Assembly: GCA_022072025.1 (NCBI GenBank)
Contig: JAJVIP010000020.1
Span: 51,335 to 115,334 of the forward strand
DNA: 64,000 nt
Direction: 5' to 3'
Source: Elusimicrobiota bacterium
GTDB taxonomy: Bacteria > Elusimicrobiota > Elusimicrobia > F11
The translations under genes were made by a program, and so were the position numbers. The notes beneath the pieces were generated by a model that saw only the letters and a list, made by a program, of their open reading frames with translations, did no database searches and was not told where the DNA came from. Of the stretch, positions 1 through 8,769 are shown piece after piece (the first letter of the stretch is position 1; each line of letters begins with the position of its first letter).

Positions 1-2678
1 GTTTTCAAAAACAATATCAAGTGAACGTGGATCCCAACGCTTTGGCTTCCTACAACATCTCACTGACCAAAGTGGTGGAGGCCGTCCGGCAAGGAAACAA
101 CGACGTGGGAGGCCGTCTGGTCGAATTTTCTGGAGCCGAATATATGGTGCGGGGTCGTGGCTATGCCAAATCGGTCAGAGATATTGAAAATATTGTGGTG
201 GGTAAATCCATGAACGGCACACCCGTGTTGGTCCGAAATATCGCGCAGGTGGCTTTGGGGCCCGATATCCGGCGAGGAGTCTCTGATTTGGACGGAGAGG
301 GTGACACGGTGGGTGGGATCGTGATCATGCGTCACGGAGAAAATGCGTTGAATGTGATCCGTAGGATCAAGGAAAAAATAAAAGAGATCACGCCTTCTCT
401 GCCCAACGGAGTTGAAATTGTGACCACCTATGATCGGTCGGGTCTCATCGAACAGGCGATAGAAACTTTAAAACATGAATTGATTGTGGAAATGATTATC
501 GTTAGTTTGGTGATCCTTTTTTTTCTTTGGCACATTCCTTCCGCGACCATTCCCATCATCACCATTCCCGTTTCAGTGGTGTTGGCCTTTATCCCGATGT
601 ATTTTTTGGGGGTCACCACCAACATCATGTCTTTGGCGGGAATCGCCATTTCGATTGGGGTGTTGGTGGATGGGGCCATTGTCGAAGTTGAAAATGCCTA
701 TAAACGCTTGGAAGAGTGGAACGAAGCCGGCCGACCGGGCGATTTTCATGAAGTTCGGCTTAAGTCATTGCAAGAGGTGGGACCTTCGGTTTTCTTTTCA
801 CTTTTGGTTATTGCCGTGGCCTTTATGCCTGTTTTCACCTTGGTGGATCAAGAAGGCCGTCTTTTTAAGCCTCTCGCCTACACCAAAAATTTGGCCATGG
901 CGATTGCGGCGGTCCTGGCGGTGACGTTGGACCCGGCCATCCGAATGATGTTTGCTCGAATGGATCCCTATCTATTTAAACCAAAATGGCTGTCTTCAGT
1001 GGTGAACGCCATGGTGGTTGGAAAATATTACCCAGAAGAAAAACATCCTGTCAGTCGTGTTTTGTTCCGCATTTATGAACCCATTTGTCTATGGACTCTG
1101 CGACACAAAAAAAAAGTGGTGAGTGTTGGGGCGTTCTTCGGTTTGTGGGCCGTTTGGAACTTGATCGCTATTTTCGCCAATGTTCGTTTGCCCGGCACTT
1201 TGGTGCGGGGATATGAATTCATGCCCCCACTTTATGAGGGAAATTTACTCTATATGCCGACCACTTTGCCCGGGATTTCGGTGACAGAGGCCCAAAAGCT
1301 TATGCAAGCACAAGATCAGATTCTCATGAGTTTTCCTGAAGTTGAACGGGTGTTTGGTAAGGCGGGTCGGGCTGAAACGGCGACCGACCCCGCCCCCTTC
1401 TCTATGATGGAAACAACCGTACTCCTCAAACCCAAGGAAATGTGGCGAAAAGGAATGACCAAAGACTTGTTGATCGATGAAATGGACAAGGCCTTGCGGT
1501 TTCCCGGTGTCACCAATGCTTGGACAATGCCAATCAAAAATCGCATTGATATGCTTTCCACTGGTATTCGCACACCGGTGGGGATCAAGGTGATGGGCTC
1601 TGATTTAGAGCAACTCGAAAAAATTGGTCTACAACTCGAAGGAGTTCTTCGTGATGTGAAAGGAACGCGCAGTGTGTTTGCCGAACGGGCCGCTGGCGGT
1701 TATTTCCTTGATTTCACTCTTCGCCGCGACGCGTTGGCCCGTCATGGGCTTTCCATTGATGACGTAAATATGATTCTCATGTCGGCGATTGGGGGCGAAA
1801 CGGTCACCACCACTGTTGAAGGGAGAGAACGTTATACTGTGAGCGTTCGATACGCGCGTGAACTTAGAGACAACCTCTCGAAATTAAGAAGGGTGTTGGT
1901 CCCCACCATGTCGGGGGCCCATCTTCCGCTCAACGAATTGGCGGACATTGAGCTCAAAACCGGTCCATCCATGATTCGCAACGAAAATGGGTTGTTGGCC
2001 AGTTACGTCTATATCGATGTGGTGGGTCGAGATATTGGGGGGTATGTCAATGAGGCCAAGGCGCTCGTCGCAAGACAACTTCAGATTCCTTCTGGAACTT
2101 CATTGGTTTGGAGTGGTCAGTATGAAAACATGTTGCGGGTGCGCGAGCGGTTGAACATTGTGTTACCCATCACCCTCTTTTTAATTTGGATGTTGATCTA
2201 CATGAACACCAAGTCGGGTTTTAAAACAGCGATGGTTCTTCTGGCTGTTCCTTTTTCCGCGATAGGGGCGGTGATTTTCTTGTATTTATTGAACTACAAC
2301 ATATCGATTGCGGTGTGGGTGGGCATTATCGCCTTGCTTGGATTGGATGCCGAGACAGGCGTCTTCATGCTTTTGTTTTTAGATCTCTCCTACGATGAAG
2401 CCGTTCAGAAAGGCCGCATGAAAAACCAGGATGATTTGAGATCCGCGGTGATTCACGGCGCCGTCAAACGGATTCGACCCAAAATGATGACCGTGTGCGC
2501 CGCCATGATGGGGCTTGTTCCCATCATGTTCTCCATGGGGGCGGGATCGGACATGATGAAACGTGTGGTGGCTCCCATGATTGGGGGGTTGGTCACGAGT
2601 TTTATTTTGGAGCTTTTGATTTATCCACCGATTTACGCGATGTGGCGAGAGAAAGAATTAAAGATGCCGTCCTCTTGA
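1..2678 (+). CDS. cusA: CusA/CzcA-type heavy-metal RND efflux transporter, 5' truncated by window edge
   Basis: Inner-membrane proton-driven pump of the heavy-metal efflux RND family, normally working with a periplasmic adaptor and an outer-membrane channel to expel metal ions such as Cu/Ag or Zn/Co/Cd. The frame is open to the left edge (it reads ...QYQVNVDPNAL), so roughly the first 150-200 of about 1,040 residues are missing; the GTG at 21 is only the first possible start in the window. Visible are the first hydrophobic bundle (nt ~480-720), the family motif GVLVDGAIVEVEN with the proton-relay aspartate (codon near 669), the periplasmic RIDML segment whose Met matches a metal-binding Met of CusA, and the C-terminal bundle (nt ~2160-2650). 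The methionines favour a Cu/Ag-like substrate, but this is inference. The stop directly abuts the stop of the convergent photolyase gene. Its partner genes must lie to the left of the window. Confidence 0.93.
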   Translation, partial: FQKQYQVNVDPNALASYNISLTKVVEAVRQGNNDVGGRLVEFSGAEYMVRGRGYAKSVRDIENIVVGKSMNGTPVLVRNIAQVALGPDIRRGVSDLDGEGDTVGGIVIMRHGENALNVIRRIKEKIKEITPSLPNGVEIVTTYDRSGLIEQAIETLKHELIVEMIIVSLVILFFLWHIPSATIPIITIPVSVVLAFIPMYFLGVTTNIMSLAGIAISIGVLVDGAIVEVENAYKRLEEWNEAGRPGDFHEVRLKSLQEVGPSVFFSLLVIAVAFMPVFTLVDQEGRLFKPLAYTKNLAMAIAAVLAVTLDPAIRMMFARMDPYLFKPKWLSSVVNAMVVGKYYPEEKHPVSRVLFRIYEPICLWTLRHKKKVVSVGAFFGLWAVWNLIAIFANVRLPGTLVRGYEFMPPLYEGNLLYMPTTLPGISVTEAQKLMQAQDQILMSFPEVERVFGKAGRAETATDPAPFSMMETTVLLKPKEMWRKGMTKDLLIDEMDKALRFPGVTNAWTMPIKNRIDMLSTGIRTPVGIKVMGSDLEQLEKIGLQLEGVLRDVKGTRSVFAERAAGGYFLDFTLRRDALARHGLSIDDVNMILMSAIGGETVTTTVEGRERYTVSVRYARELRDNLSKLRRVLVPTMSGAHLPLNELADIELKTGPSMIRNENGLLASYVYIDVVGRDIGGYVNEAKALVARQLQIPSGTSLVWSGQYENMLRVRERLNIVLPITLFLIWMLIYMNTKSGFKTAMVLLAVPFSAIGAVIFLYLLNYNISIAVWVGIIALLGLDAETGVFMLLFLDLSYDEAVQKGRMKNQDDLRSAVIHGAVKRIRPKMMTVCAAMMGLVPIMFSMGAGSDMMKRVVAPMIGGLVTSFILELLIYPPIYAMWREKELKMPSS

Positions 2679-4070
2679 TTAAGGAAGCGTCCTGAATATG
2701 CGCAGGGCTTCAACGCGGGATTGGGCATGATCCACGATGGGTTTGGGATAACGGGCAGTTCCATATTCAGGGACCCATTGTTGAATGTAGGCATGATTGG
2801 GATCAAATTTTTTGGTTTGGCTCATGGGGTTGAAGATTCGAAAGTAAGGGGCGGCGTCGGCTCCGCAGCCAGCGCTCCATTGCCAGCCCAATGTGTTGTT
2901 GGCCAAATCCGCGTCGACAAGCGTGTCCCAAAACCAACGAGCTCCTTCGGTCCAAGAAATTCGTAAATCCTTCACCAAAAAACTGGCCACAATCATGCGC
3001 ACTCGATTGTGCATCCATCCGGTCTGCCACAACTCTCGCATTCCCGCATCAATCAAGGGAAATCCGGTGGTTCCGTATTGCCATGCTTTGAGAAGTTCTT
3101 TGTTTGACCGCCAAGGAAACTTTTCAAATTTTTTACGCAGCGGTTTGTTGGGCGTGTCTGGGAAGTGAAACATCAAATGGTGCGCAAATTCCCGCCACCC
3201 CAATTCTCTTAAAAAATCTGAGGTTTTGTTGATTTGGTTCCAAATCTGGTGGGGGCTGATTTCTCCAAAATGTAGATGCGGCGAGAGGCGCGAGGTCCCT
3301 AGCTGACTGGGGATGTTGCGCGCCACGGCGTAATTCTCGTTGATTCGTAAGAATTTCTTGAGTGTTTTTTGCGCGCCCTTTTCTCCGGGTTGCCACCTCT
3401 CCATCCATCCCTTGTCCCAATGAATTTTTGGAAGCAGGCCGAGATCGTCCAACGTGAGGGAGGCGGGCCATTTGTTGGGGGCTGATAAAGTTTTGGGAAA
3501 CGGGAGGGGCGCTCGGGGAGGGGGCCTGCTGATACAGCTTCTCCAGAAGGGTGTGAACACTTGATAGGGACGGCCTTCCATTGTGCGTACCAGGGAGGGG
3601 TCAAAGAGAAGAGACCCGTTGAAGTTGTCTGTCTTTATTCCTTCCGCCTGAAGTTTTTTAATTATTTTTGTGTCTCTCGCAATTGCATAAGGTTCATAGC
3701 GAGTGTTCCAAAAAACTGATTTGGCCTGAGTTTCACGAATCAGTTTTTGAAGGCAAAGAAGGCTGGGACCTTGTCTGACAATCAAGCGTGATCCCAATGA
3801 TTGTAAGGCTGCGCCTAGTTTGTTGAGAGAGTGATGGAGCCACCATTGGGAGGCTGCGCCTGGGGGCCAGTTTCCTTCCTCCTCAGGGGCCCAAATAAAA
3901 ACGGGGACAATGGATGCCCCCGTTTTTATGGCCGCTGTTAGAGCCGGGTTATCGGAAAGTCTGAGATCGTTCCGGAACCAAACAAGCGCGGTTCTTTTAG
4001 AATTCAACTTTAGGGTTTTCTTTGGACGCTGGAGTGGCTTCGAAATATTCTTCTTTTGCGGAGAATCCAA
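2679..4070 (-). CDS. phr: Class I deoxyribodipyrimidine photolyase (FAD)
   Basis: Light-dependent repair of UV-induced pyrimidine dimers. The N-terminal alpha/beta photolyase domain begins at ALVWFRNDLRLSDNP (residues ~28-42). The FAD-binding domain carries GWMHNRVRMIVASFLVKDL, DADLANNTLGWQW and DAAPYFRIFNP, which closely follow the E. coli PhrB signature and keep the tryptophans used for electron transfer. The length of 463 residues is normal for the family. The ATG at 4070 lies 74 nt inside the lemA gene and adds a basic, non-conserved 27-residue leader. A TTG at 4007, leaving about a dozen nt of overlap, is an equally plausible start; neither has a strong ribosome binding site. It is the last gene of a minus-strand group after a nucleotidyltransferase and lemA, and it ends base-to-base against the RND gene. 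A cryptochrome-like role cannot be excluded, but the motifs favour a repair enzyme. Confidence 0.93.
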   Translation of the reverse strand: MDSPQKKNISKPLQRPKKTLKLNSKRTALVWFRNDLRLSDNPALTAAIKTGASIVPVFIWAPEEEGNWPPGAASQWWLHHSLNKLGAALQSLGSRLIVRQGPSLLCLQKLIRETQAKSVFWNTRYEPYAIARDTKIIKKLQAEGIKTDNFNGSLLFDPSLVRTMEGRPYQVFTPFWRSCISRPPPRAPLPFPKTLSAPNKWPASLTLDDLGLLPKIHWDKGWMERWQPGEKGAQKTLKKFLRINENYAVARNIPSQLGTSRLSPHLHFGEISPHQIWNQINKTSDFLRELGWREFAHHLMFHFPDTPNKPLRKKFEKFPWRSNKELLKAWQYGTTGFPLIDAGMRELWQTGWMHNRVRMIVASFLVKDLRISWTEGARWFWDTLVDADLANNTLGWQWSAGCGADAAPYFRIFNPMSQTKKFDPNHAYIQQWVPEYGTARYPKPIVDHAQSRVEALRIFRTLP

Positions 4071-4566
4071 ACACCCGTGCCGCGATATTGCTGGGGAAAT
4101 GTCTCACCATGACGTTGTAGTTTCGAAGCGCTTCGTTATAACGCATGCGCTCGACCGCAATGCGGTTTTCAGTCCCGGCCAGTTCGTCTTGTAAGGCCAT
4201 AAAGTTTTGATTGGATTTGAGATCTGGGTAACGTTCAATGACCACCAACAGTCGGGACAAAGCGCTGTCGAGTCCTTGGTTGGCGGAAATTTTGTCAGGG
4301 ACAGATTGGGCGCCTGCCAATTTCGAGCGGGCTTCAGCAATTTGAACGAAAATTTCTTTTTCCTGTTTGGCATAACCCTTGACGGTATTCACCAAATTCG
4401 GAATCAGGTCCGATCGGCGTTGCATCACATTTTCAACTTGCGACCAGCTGGCCTTGATTTGTTCTTCTGCCGTCACAAAACGGTTTCTCGGCCCCACCAA
4501 CAAACTCCAAGCGGCCACGACCAACACTCCGAAGAGCGCCAAAACGACAATGAGTCCTTTTTTCAT
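3997..4566 (-). CDS. lemA: LemA family membrane protein
   Basis: LemA-family protein of about 189 residues with one N-terminal transmembrane helix (residues ~3-20) followed by a helical domain facing the periplasm or exterior. The hallmark stretch is RNRFVTAEEQIKASWSQVEN, followed by RRSDLIPNLVNTVKGYA, AEARSKLAGA and the C-terminal YNVMVRHFPSNIAARVFGF. The exact function of the family is unknown; it is often encoded beside TPM-domain proteins, and one lies 1 kb upstream here. I chose the ATG at 4566 because it is preceded by a GGAGG about 6 nt upstream (near 4573); the longer frame from 4593 begins at a poor site. It starts 10 nt after the nucleotidyltransferase stop, so the two are probably co-transcribed. 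Confidence 0.92.
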   Translation of the reverse strand: MKKGLIVVLALFGVLVVAAWSLLVGPRNRFVTAEEQIKASWSQVENVMQRRSDLIPNLVNTVKGYAKQEKEIFVQIAEARSKLAGAQSVPDKISANQGLDSALSRLLVVIERYPDLKSNQNFMALQDELAGTENRIAVERMRYNEALRNYNVMVRHFPSNIAARVFGFSAKEEYFEATPASKENPKVEF

Positions 4567-4576
4567 AATTCCTCCA

Positions 4577-5290
4577 TTATTTCTTAACTTCAAATTTGTC
4601 CACGTAGTCCACCACGCGGCCGATGAGATTTAAATATTTTTCAAATAGTTCATGCGTGTTAAATTGAGCAGGCAGCTTTTTCCCGTCGCGGAGCTGACTT
4701 ATCAAATCAATCACCTCCAAATCGACAGACAAGTGGTCCGCCAAGGTGTTCCAGGCCGCGGCTTTTTTGAGCGGAGCGGGCAGGCCCATCAGTCGTAAGA
4801 TGGTTTTAATGAGAACCGTGAAGCTTGAATAGGATTTCGCGATCAATTGTTGGAGCTCTTTGTCATTTCCCGCGCATTCCAAGTAGCCTTTTTTGAGCAA
4901 CAGCTGTTTTGACCTCAGTTCGGACTCGAGTTGATGGCGCAAAGCGGCGGGATCCGCTTGAAAGGTGGTAAAAAGGTCTGTTCCAAATAAAATCCGATGG
5001 GCGGCCTGAATGTCGGTAAATTCGATTGCGAACACGTCCTTCCCTTTTTCCCAGGTGGACATCGAAAGAAAGAGCGGCGCGGGGTTGCCTTGTTTGCACC
5101 AGCGTCCAACAAAAGGGGTGACGCTTCGAAGTGTGGCCATGTCCGCATTTTTAACAACCACGAGAATATTGATATCCGAAAATTTCTTGGTTGTATCTTC
5201 AATGGCGCTGGATCCGAAAAGTACCACTGAGACCAAATTATCTCGCAGGCTCTCCGATAATTGTTTTGTCAAAAGTTCTGGTGCAATCAT
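4577..5290 (-). CDS. MNT-type nucleotidyltransferase domain protein
   Basis: Protein of about 237 residues from the pol-beta-like nucleotidyltransferase superfamily. Near the N-terminus it has VVLFGSSAIEDTTKKFSDIN, matching the GSx(n)SDIN/D signature whose acidic residues bind metal. The remainder is helical and resembles the substrate-binding half of stand-alone nucleotidyltransferases, with no antitoxin-like HEPN partner next to it. The ATG at 5290 follows a CGGAG about 9 nt upstream; an in-frame TTG at 5308 is a weaker alternative. The substrate cannot be told from sequence. It heads the group nucleotidyltransferase-lemA-photolyase and is separated from the upstream TPM gene by a palindromic repeat (5333-5501). 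Confidence 0.75.
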   Translation of the reverse strand: MIAPELLTKQLSESLRDNLVSVVLFGSSAIEDTTKKFSDINILVVVKNADMATLRSVTPFVGRWCKQGNPAPLFLSMSTWEKGKDVFAIEFTDIQAAHRILFGTDLFTTFQADPAALRHQLESELRSKQLLLKKGYLECAGNDKELQQLIAKSYSSFTVLIKTILRLMGLPAPLKKAAAWNTLADHLSVDLEVIDLISQLRDGKKLPAQFNTHELFEKYLNLIGRVVDYVDKFEVKK

Positions 5291-5332
5291 AACGCAGCTC
5301 CGCCGCAACCCAACAAGGGATCAAGTATGGCC

Positions 5333-5501
5333 GTCGTCCCGGCCCATTTTTTAAAGGATGTGTGCGCCGAGAAGAGCATAAGCCGGGACCCAGCCTCTCC
5401 AGAGGGTGAGGTGATCCCATCACACCTTCTGCCGGAACGACTGGGCCCCGGCTTATTCACTTGCCAACCATCACTCCACTTAAAAGCGAGGCCGGGGCGA
5501 C
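5333..5501. repeat. CCGGC-family palindromic dispersed repeat, copy 1
   Basis: The left end reads GTCGTCCCGGCC and the right end GGCCGGGGCGAC, which are inverted copies. A second inner inverted pair is AAGCCGGGACCCAG against CTGGGCCCCGGCTT. The same end sequences occur at 30764, 35446 and 40141, so this is a dispersed element. It fills most of the 297-nt space between the TPM gene and the nucleotidyltransferase; the rest of that space (5502-5587) is AT-richer and shows nothing recognisable. Confidence 0.75.
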
Positions 5502-5587
5502 AGCGTAATTCAAACATTTCTTCGTATAAAAACAAGATTCCACGATTCCATTTCATAGGTCTTCTCCGATTTTCAATTTTCGAGTTT

Positions 5588-6331
5588 TTACCAACCGCGG
5601 GAGGCTCCGCCGCCGCCGGAGAAGCCTCCTCCAAATCCGCCAAATCCTCCGCCCCCTCCTCCAAAACCCCCGAACCCGCCCCCCCCGTATCCACCGAAAC
5701 CACCAGGGCCCCGTCTGCCCCTTCTGGATTGGGTCATGATGAGGACAACAATAACAAACAAGATGAAATACAGTAGATCTCCATCTATAAAAGAGGTGGC
5801 AGAATTTTCGGTGGATTTGGTTTGCAATTCACCAATTTGTGAGATATCGAGATTGGATTTGGACGCGATGACACGACAAATTTCTTGTGTTCCCGAAAGA
5901 ATGCCGGCGCTGCTGTCTCCGGCTCGGAAATGGGGAAGGACCTGTTCGTCCAAAATTCTTCCGGTAAGACCGTCTGGGAGAATTGCCTCAAGTCCATAGC
6001 CCACCTCAATACGGGTTTTTCTTTCGTTGGGGGCGATGAGAAACAACACGCCATTGTCTTTTCCTTTATGTCCGATGCCCCATTGTTTGAAGAGCCGATT
6101 GGCATATTCATTGATATCGGATCCGTCCAGAGAATAGACCGTGACCACCGCGATTTGTACAGAACTGAGTGTTTCAAAACGGTTCAGAAGCGATTCGAGT
6201 TGAGTTCGTTTATTGACATCGATGATATTGGCTTGGTCGGTAACGTAGCTCCGGGGACGTTCTGGAAGAGTCGCCTCCACGAACAGAGGTGTTATTGCGG
6301 CCAGGACAAAGAAGGCGAAGCTTTTATTCAA
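5588..6331 (-). CDS. TPM-domain (YgcG-like) exported membrane protein with glycine-rich tail
   Basis: Secreted or membrane-anchored TPM-domain protein (PF04536 type; members act in photosystem II repair or have weak phosphatase activity, and bacterial roles are unclear). After a signal peptide (NKSFAFFVLAAITPLFVEA) comes the conserved start RPRSYVTDQANIIDV, then VQIAVVTV, LFKQWGIGHKGKDNGVLFLI and TRIEVGYGLEAILPDG. A single C-terminal helix (LLYFILFVIVVLIM) and a long Gly/Phe-rich tail ending GGGASRGW follow, a classic TPM layout. The frame is open back to 6628, but that extension overlaps the HEAT gene and is non-conserved. The TTG at 6331 starts inside the HEAT stop (TTGAATAA), directly before the signal peptide, and implies translational coupling; length is then about 247 residues. 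It lies in the operon downstream of the HEAT lipoprotein. Confidence 0.88.
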   Translation of the reverse strand: MNKSFAFFVLAAITPLFVEATLPERPRSYVTDQANIIDVNKRTQLESLLNRFETLSSVQIAVVTVYSLDGSDINEYANRLFKQWGIGHKGKDNGVLFLIAPNERKTRIEVGYGLEAILPDGLTGRILDEQVLPHFRAGDSSAGILSGTQEICRVIASKSNLDISQIGELQTKSTENSATSFIDGDLLYFILFVIVVLIMTQSRRGRRGPGGFGGYGGGGFGGFGGGGGGFGGFGGGFSGGGGASRGW

Positions 6332-7925
6332 GAGGCGCAAGGCGAAGGGCGGCCAGTACAATTTCAGCTTGAACAAACGGATTTGTTTCTGTTGGAAGTC
6401 GAGAAAGAACCACCGTGTAATCTTCCGGTGCGCCGTATTTTCCCAGCGTCCAGAACGCCATGGCCCGTGACGGCCAATCCGGATCACTGATGCTGTTGAG
6501 AAGTGATTGTCGTCCAGATGGATTATCAAACTTGCACAGGATGTTGAGCGCGTACACACGCAGGGCGGGCGATGGATCATTGGCAGCTGTTGCAAACAGA
6601 CGGGGTGTGGCTTGGCGGAATCGTCCAACCTCCAGAGCTTCTAGGGCCCCCATGCGCGCGGTGGCATTTTTGTCCGCCAGAGCTTCTTCAATTAAATAAA
6701 GGTCATCTACATTTCTGCTGTAAGCGAGTGCGATAAGCGCGCTGGCTCGAATGAGCGGGTTGGAATCGTCGGCCGCCAAACGTTGGAGAGTCAATCGAAG
6801 AATCGAATCGTTGGTCCCGGCGAGCGCTTCGATCACCAGATAACTGAGCTCTGAATAGCGTGTTTTAAGAGCGAAACCGGTGGGTGTCACCATGGCGTTT
6901 AAATCTTGGAGAACCGGGTCTTGCGCCTGAAGCGGGTCCAATGGTTCTTTCAATCGTTCTGTGATGAGTCTCAGCAGTTTCGTGTTAATTTGAGCGGCCA
7001 CTTGTAGAGAAGGTGGAATACGCAATTGAGGCGGCACAATGATCAAGGGTTCCAGCTCGATCACATTGTCTTTCCCGATGGTATAGGTCACTTCAGAATT
7101 TTTTTTCCAGCCCGGGCTGGCCGGTGAGTAAGAAACCTTTTCCCCTTTTTTTGAAATGAGTTTCAATGAAGCGATACAAAGTTCAGCAATGACGAAGTCG
7201 TTTTTTGTTTCACGTGTTAAATAAGAATTCATTTTGACGTACGCGTCCGCATCTGCATAATCGCCCAAATAGCGGGCTGCCATGGCGCGCACCACCCAGC
7301 TTTCATGGTCCATGTGTTTCCACAGGATCGCCAGTCCAGCGGTGTCTCCCAAGGATAAGAGAGCTTGAGCGGAATATATCTGCATGAGCGGAGAGAAGTC
7401 GCGGTCCCTGGCCATGGTGAGAAGAGGAATGGCTTCCGGTTGGCCCCACATTTGAAGTGCTTCAACGGCGGCAAACCGGATACCCACGTTGCTGTCGAGA
7501 ATGGCTTCTTTAAAATATTTTTTGTGCGTGGGATCGAGCAGGGCGGAGAGGGTGATAATGGCTTCGGCTCGGACTTTGGGGTCCCGCGTCCACTGCACCA
7601 TTTCAATCATACGTCTCCTAAGCTCTGGATCTCGAGCCGTTTTAAGAGCATCCACCAAGGCCATCCCAAAGTCCAGATAACGGAGTTTGAGCCGGTATCC
7701 CATCGGTGTTCCAAAAGTAATGATTTGGCCAAGCGAAGTGGATTCATAATCATCAGCGGTGATTTTGGTTGTGTCTTGTTTGTTCAATAGATCGATGAGA
7801 GTTTGAACAACGCCTGTTAAATTGGCGGCCGCTTCTGTGGGCTGAATAGCGCTGGATCCTCCACATCCAAACAACAAGACAATGGCGATAAAGGTGGAGA
7901 GTGTACGCAGACAGTTTTTCATCAT
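6324..7925 (-). CDS. HEAT-repeat lipoprotein
   Basis: Predicted envelope lipoprotein of about 533 residues. The signal peptide MMKNCLRTLSTFIAIVLLFGCGG ends in a lipobox-type LFGC. The mature part consists of two halves, each with four to five HEAT/PBS-lyase-like helical repeats such as DSNVGIRFAAVEALQMWGQP and DKNATARMGALEALEVGRF, separated by a Pro-rich linker (residues ~300-320). Both halves begin with a similar segment (GTPMGYRLKLRYLDFGMALVDAL; MVTPTGFALKTRYSELSYLVIEAL), suggesting an internal duplication. HEAT scaffolds bind proteins; the partner here is unknown. The ATG at 7925 has GGGG about 8 nt upstream and begins 16 nt after the MBL-like lipoprotein gene. An in-frame start at 7973 would add a non-signal extension and overlap that gene. 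Confidence 0.85.
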   Translation of the reverse strand: MMKNCLRTLSTFIAIVLLFGCGGSSAIQPTEAAANLTGVVQTLIDLLNKQDTTKITADDYESTSLGQIITFGTPMGYRLKLRYLDFGMALVDALKTARDPELRRRMIEMVQWTRDPKVRAEAIITLSALLDPTHKKYFKEAILDSNVGIRFAAVEALQMWGQPEAIPLLTMARDRDFSPLMQIYSAQALLSLGDTAGLAILWKHMDHESWVVRAMAARYLGDYADADAYVKMNSYLTRETKNDFVIAELCIASLKLISKKGEKVSYSPASPGWKKNSEVTYTIGKDNVIELEPLIIVPPQLRIPPSLQVAAQINTKLLRLITERLKEPLDPLQAQDPVLQDLNAMVTPTGFALKTRYSELSYLVIEALAGTNDSILRLTLQRLAADDSNPLIRASALIALAYSRNVDDLYLIEEALADKNATARMGALEALEVGRFRQATPRLFATAANDPSPALRVYALNILCKFDNPSGRQSLLNSISDPDWPSRAMAFWTLGKYGAPEDYTVVLSRLPTETNPFVQAEIVLAALRLAPLE

Positions 7926-7941
7926 AAAGAACCCCTTAAGT

Positions 7942-8769
7942 TTAAAACGGAATTTCTTCTCCCTGTTGAGCAATAATCAGCGGTTTATCAAATAACTCAT
8001 CGGCTAGATTTTTCTGAAGTTGAGATTTGTTGAACCCAGGGAGGGAGGATTGCAAGATGATCGCATGGTTGGGTTGAATAAGTCCGATTATTTGCGCGAG
8101 CAGGTTGGCTTCGAGATTTCGCTGGTGATAGAAAAATCCAGCATAAATTACTTTGCCTTCATCCCGCAGGTTATAAAGAAATTCTCTCAACCCATCGGGA
8201 TGAGTGACCTCTCCGCTGATGAACAGATTCCGTCCATTGTCGAACTCCAACATATAACTGATGACCTCTGAATTTGAGTCAGGATTGATGTGAGCGGCCG
8301 CTGTTACAAAGAGGAAGTCATTTTCTTTTTTTAATATCAGCCTTTGCCCTGGGGTCAGAGATTTCACTTCCTTAAAACCGGCGGCTTTTATTTTGGCTGA
8401 TTCAGCCGGCGAAACGATGATTTTTAAATTTTTTCTCGCCGTGTTTTTCGCTTCATGGGAAAAATGGGTGTCTTGCGCATCGGTCAAAAGAACGTAGTCG
8501 GTTTGTGGGAAAATAGCCGCACATTCAGCGGCGGACAGGTGGGGATCAATCAGTAGAGTCATGGACTTATATTGAAGGATCAGCGTGGCCTGCTGTCCCA
8601 CCGTAAGGGTGCCAAACGTTTTTTCAAATTGGGGGGAGGGAGGCGCGGGCGGCAACGGAGTCACAACAGGGGGGGGAACGCGTGGAGTGGAAACACATCC
8701 AGCGAATCCCATCAGGAGAAGAATTCCACCGGCGGCAATTTTTAAGTTCATGGGTTGACTGTGAAACAT
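7942..8769 (-). CDS. Lipoprotein with metallo-beta-lactamase-like (UlaG-type) fold
   Basis: A 275-residue protein with a lipoprotein signal (NLKIAAGGILLLMGFAGC) and a Pro-rich linker (residues ~28-45). A globular domain follows: ATLILQYKSMTLLIDPHLS, YVLLTDAQDTHFSHEA, KIIVSPAESAKIKAAGF and FVTAAAHINPDSNSEVISYML. The layout matches UlaG/RomA-like metallo-hydrolases, in which DPHLS and the D-x-HFSH segment correspond to the metal site. The usual HxHxDH is not intact (TDAQDTHFSH), so catalysis is uncertain. The start ATG directly follows the stop of the GT9 gene; M7 (8751) is an alternative start. It probably sits on the periplasmic face of a membrane. The function is unknown. Confidence 0.72.
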   Translation of the reverse strand: MFHSQPMNLKIAAGGILLLMGFAGCVSTPRVPPPVVTPLPPAPPSPQFEKTFGTLTVGQQATLILQYKSMTLLIDPHLSAAECAAIFPQTDYVLLTDAQDTHFSHEAKNTARKNLKIIVSPAESAKIKAAGFKEVKSLTPGQRLILKKENDFLFVTAAAHINPDSNSEVISYMLEFDNGRNLFISGEVTHPDGLREFLYNLRDEGKVIYAGFFYHQRNLEANLLAQIIGLIQPNHAIILQSSLPGFNKSQLQKNLADELFDKPLIIAQQGEEIPF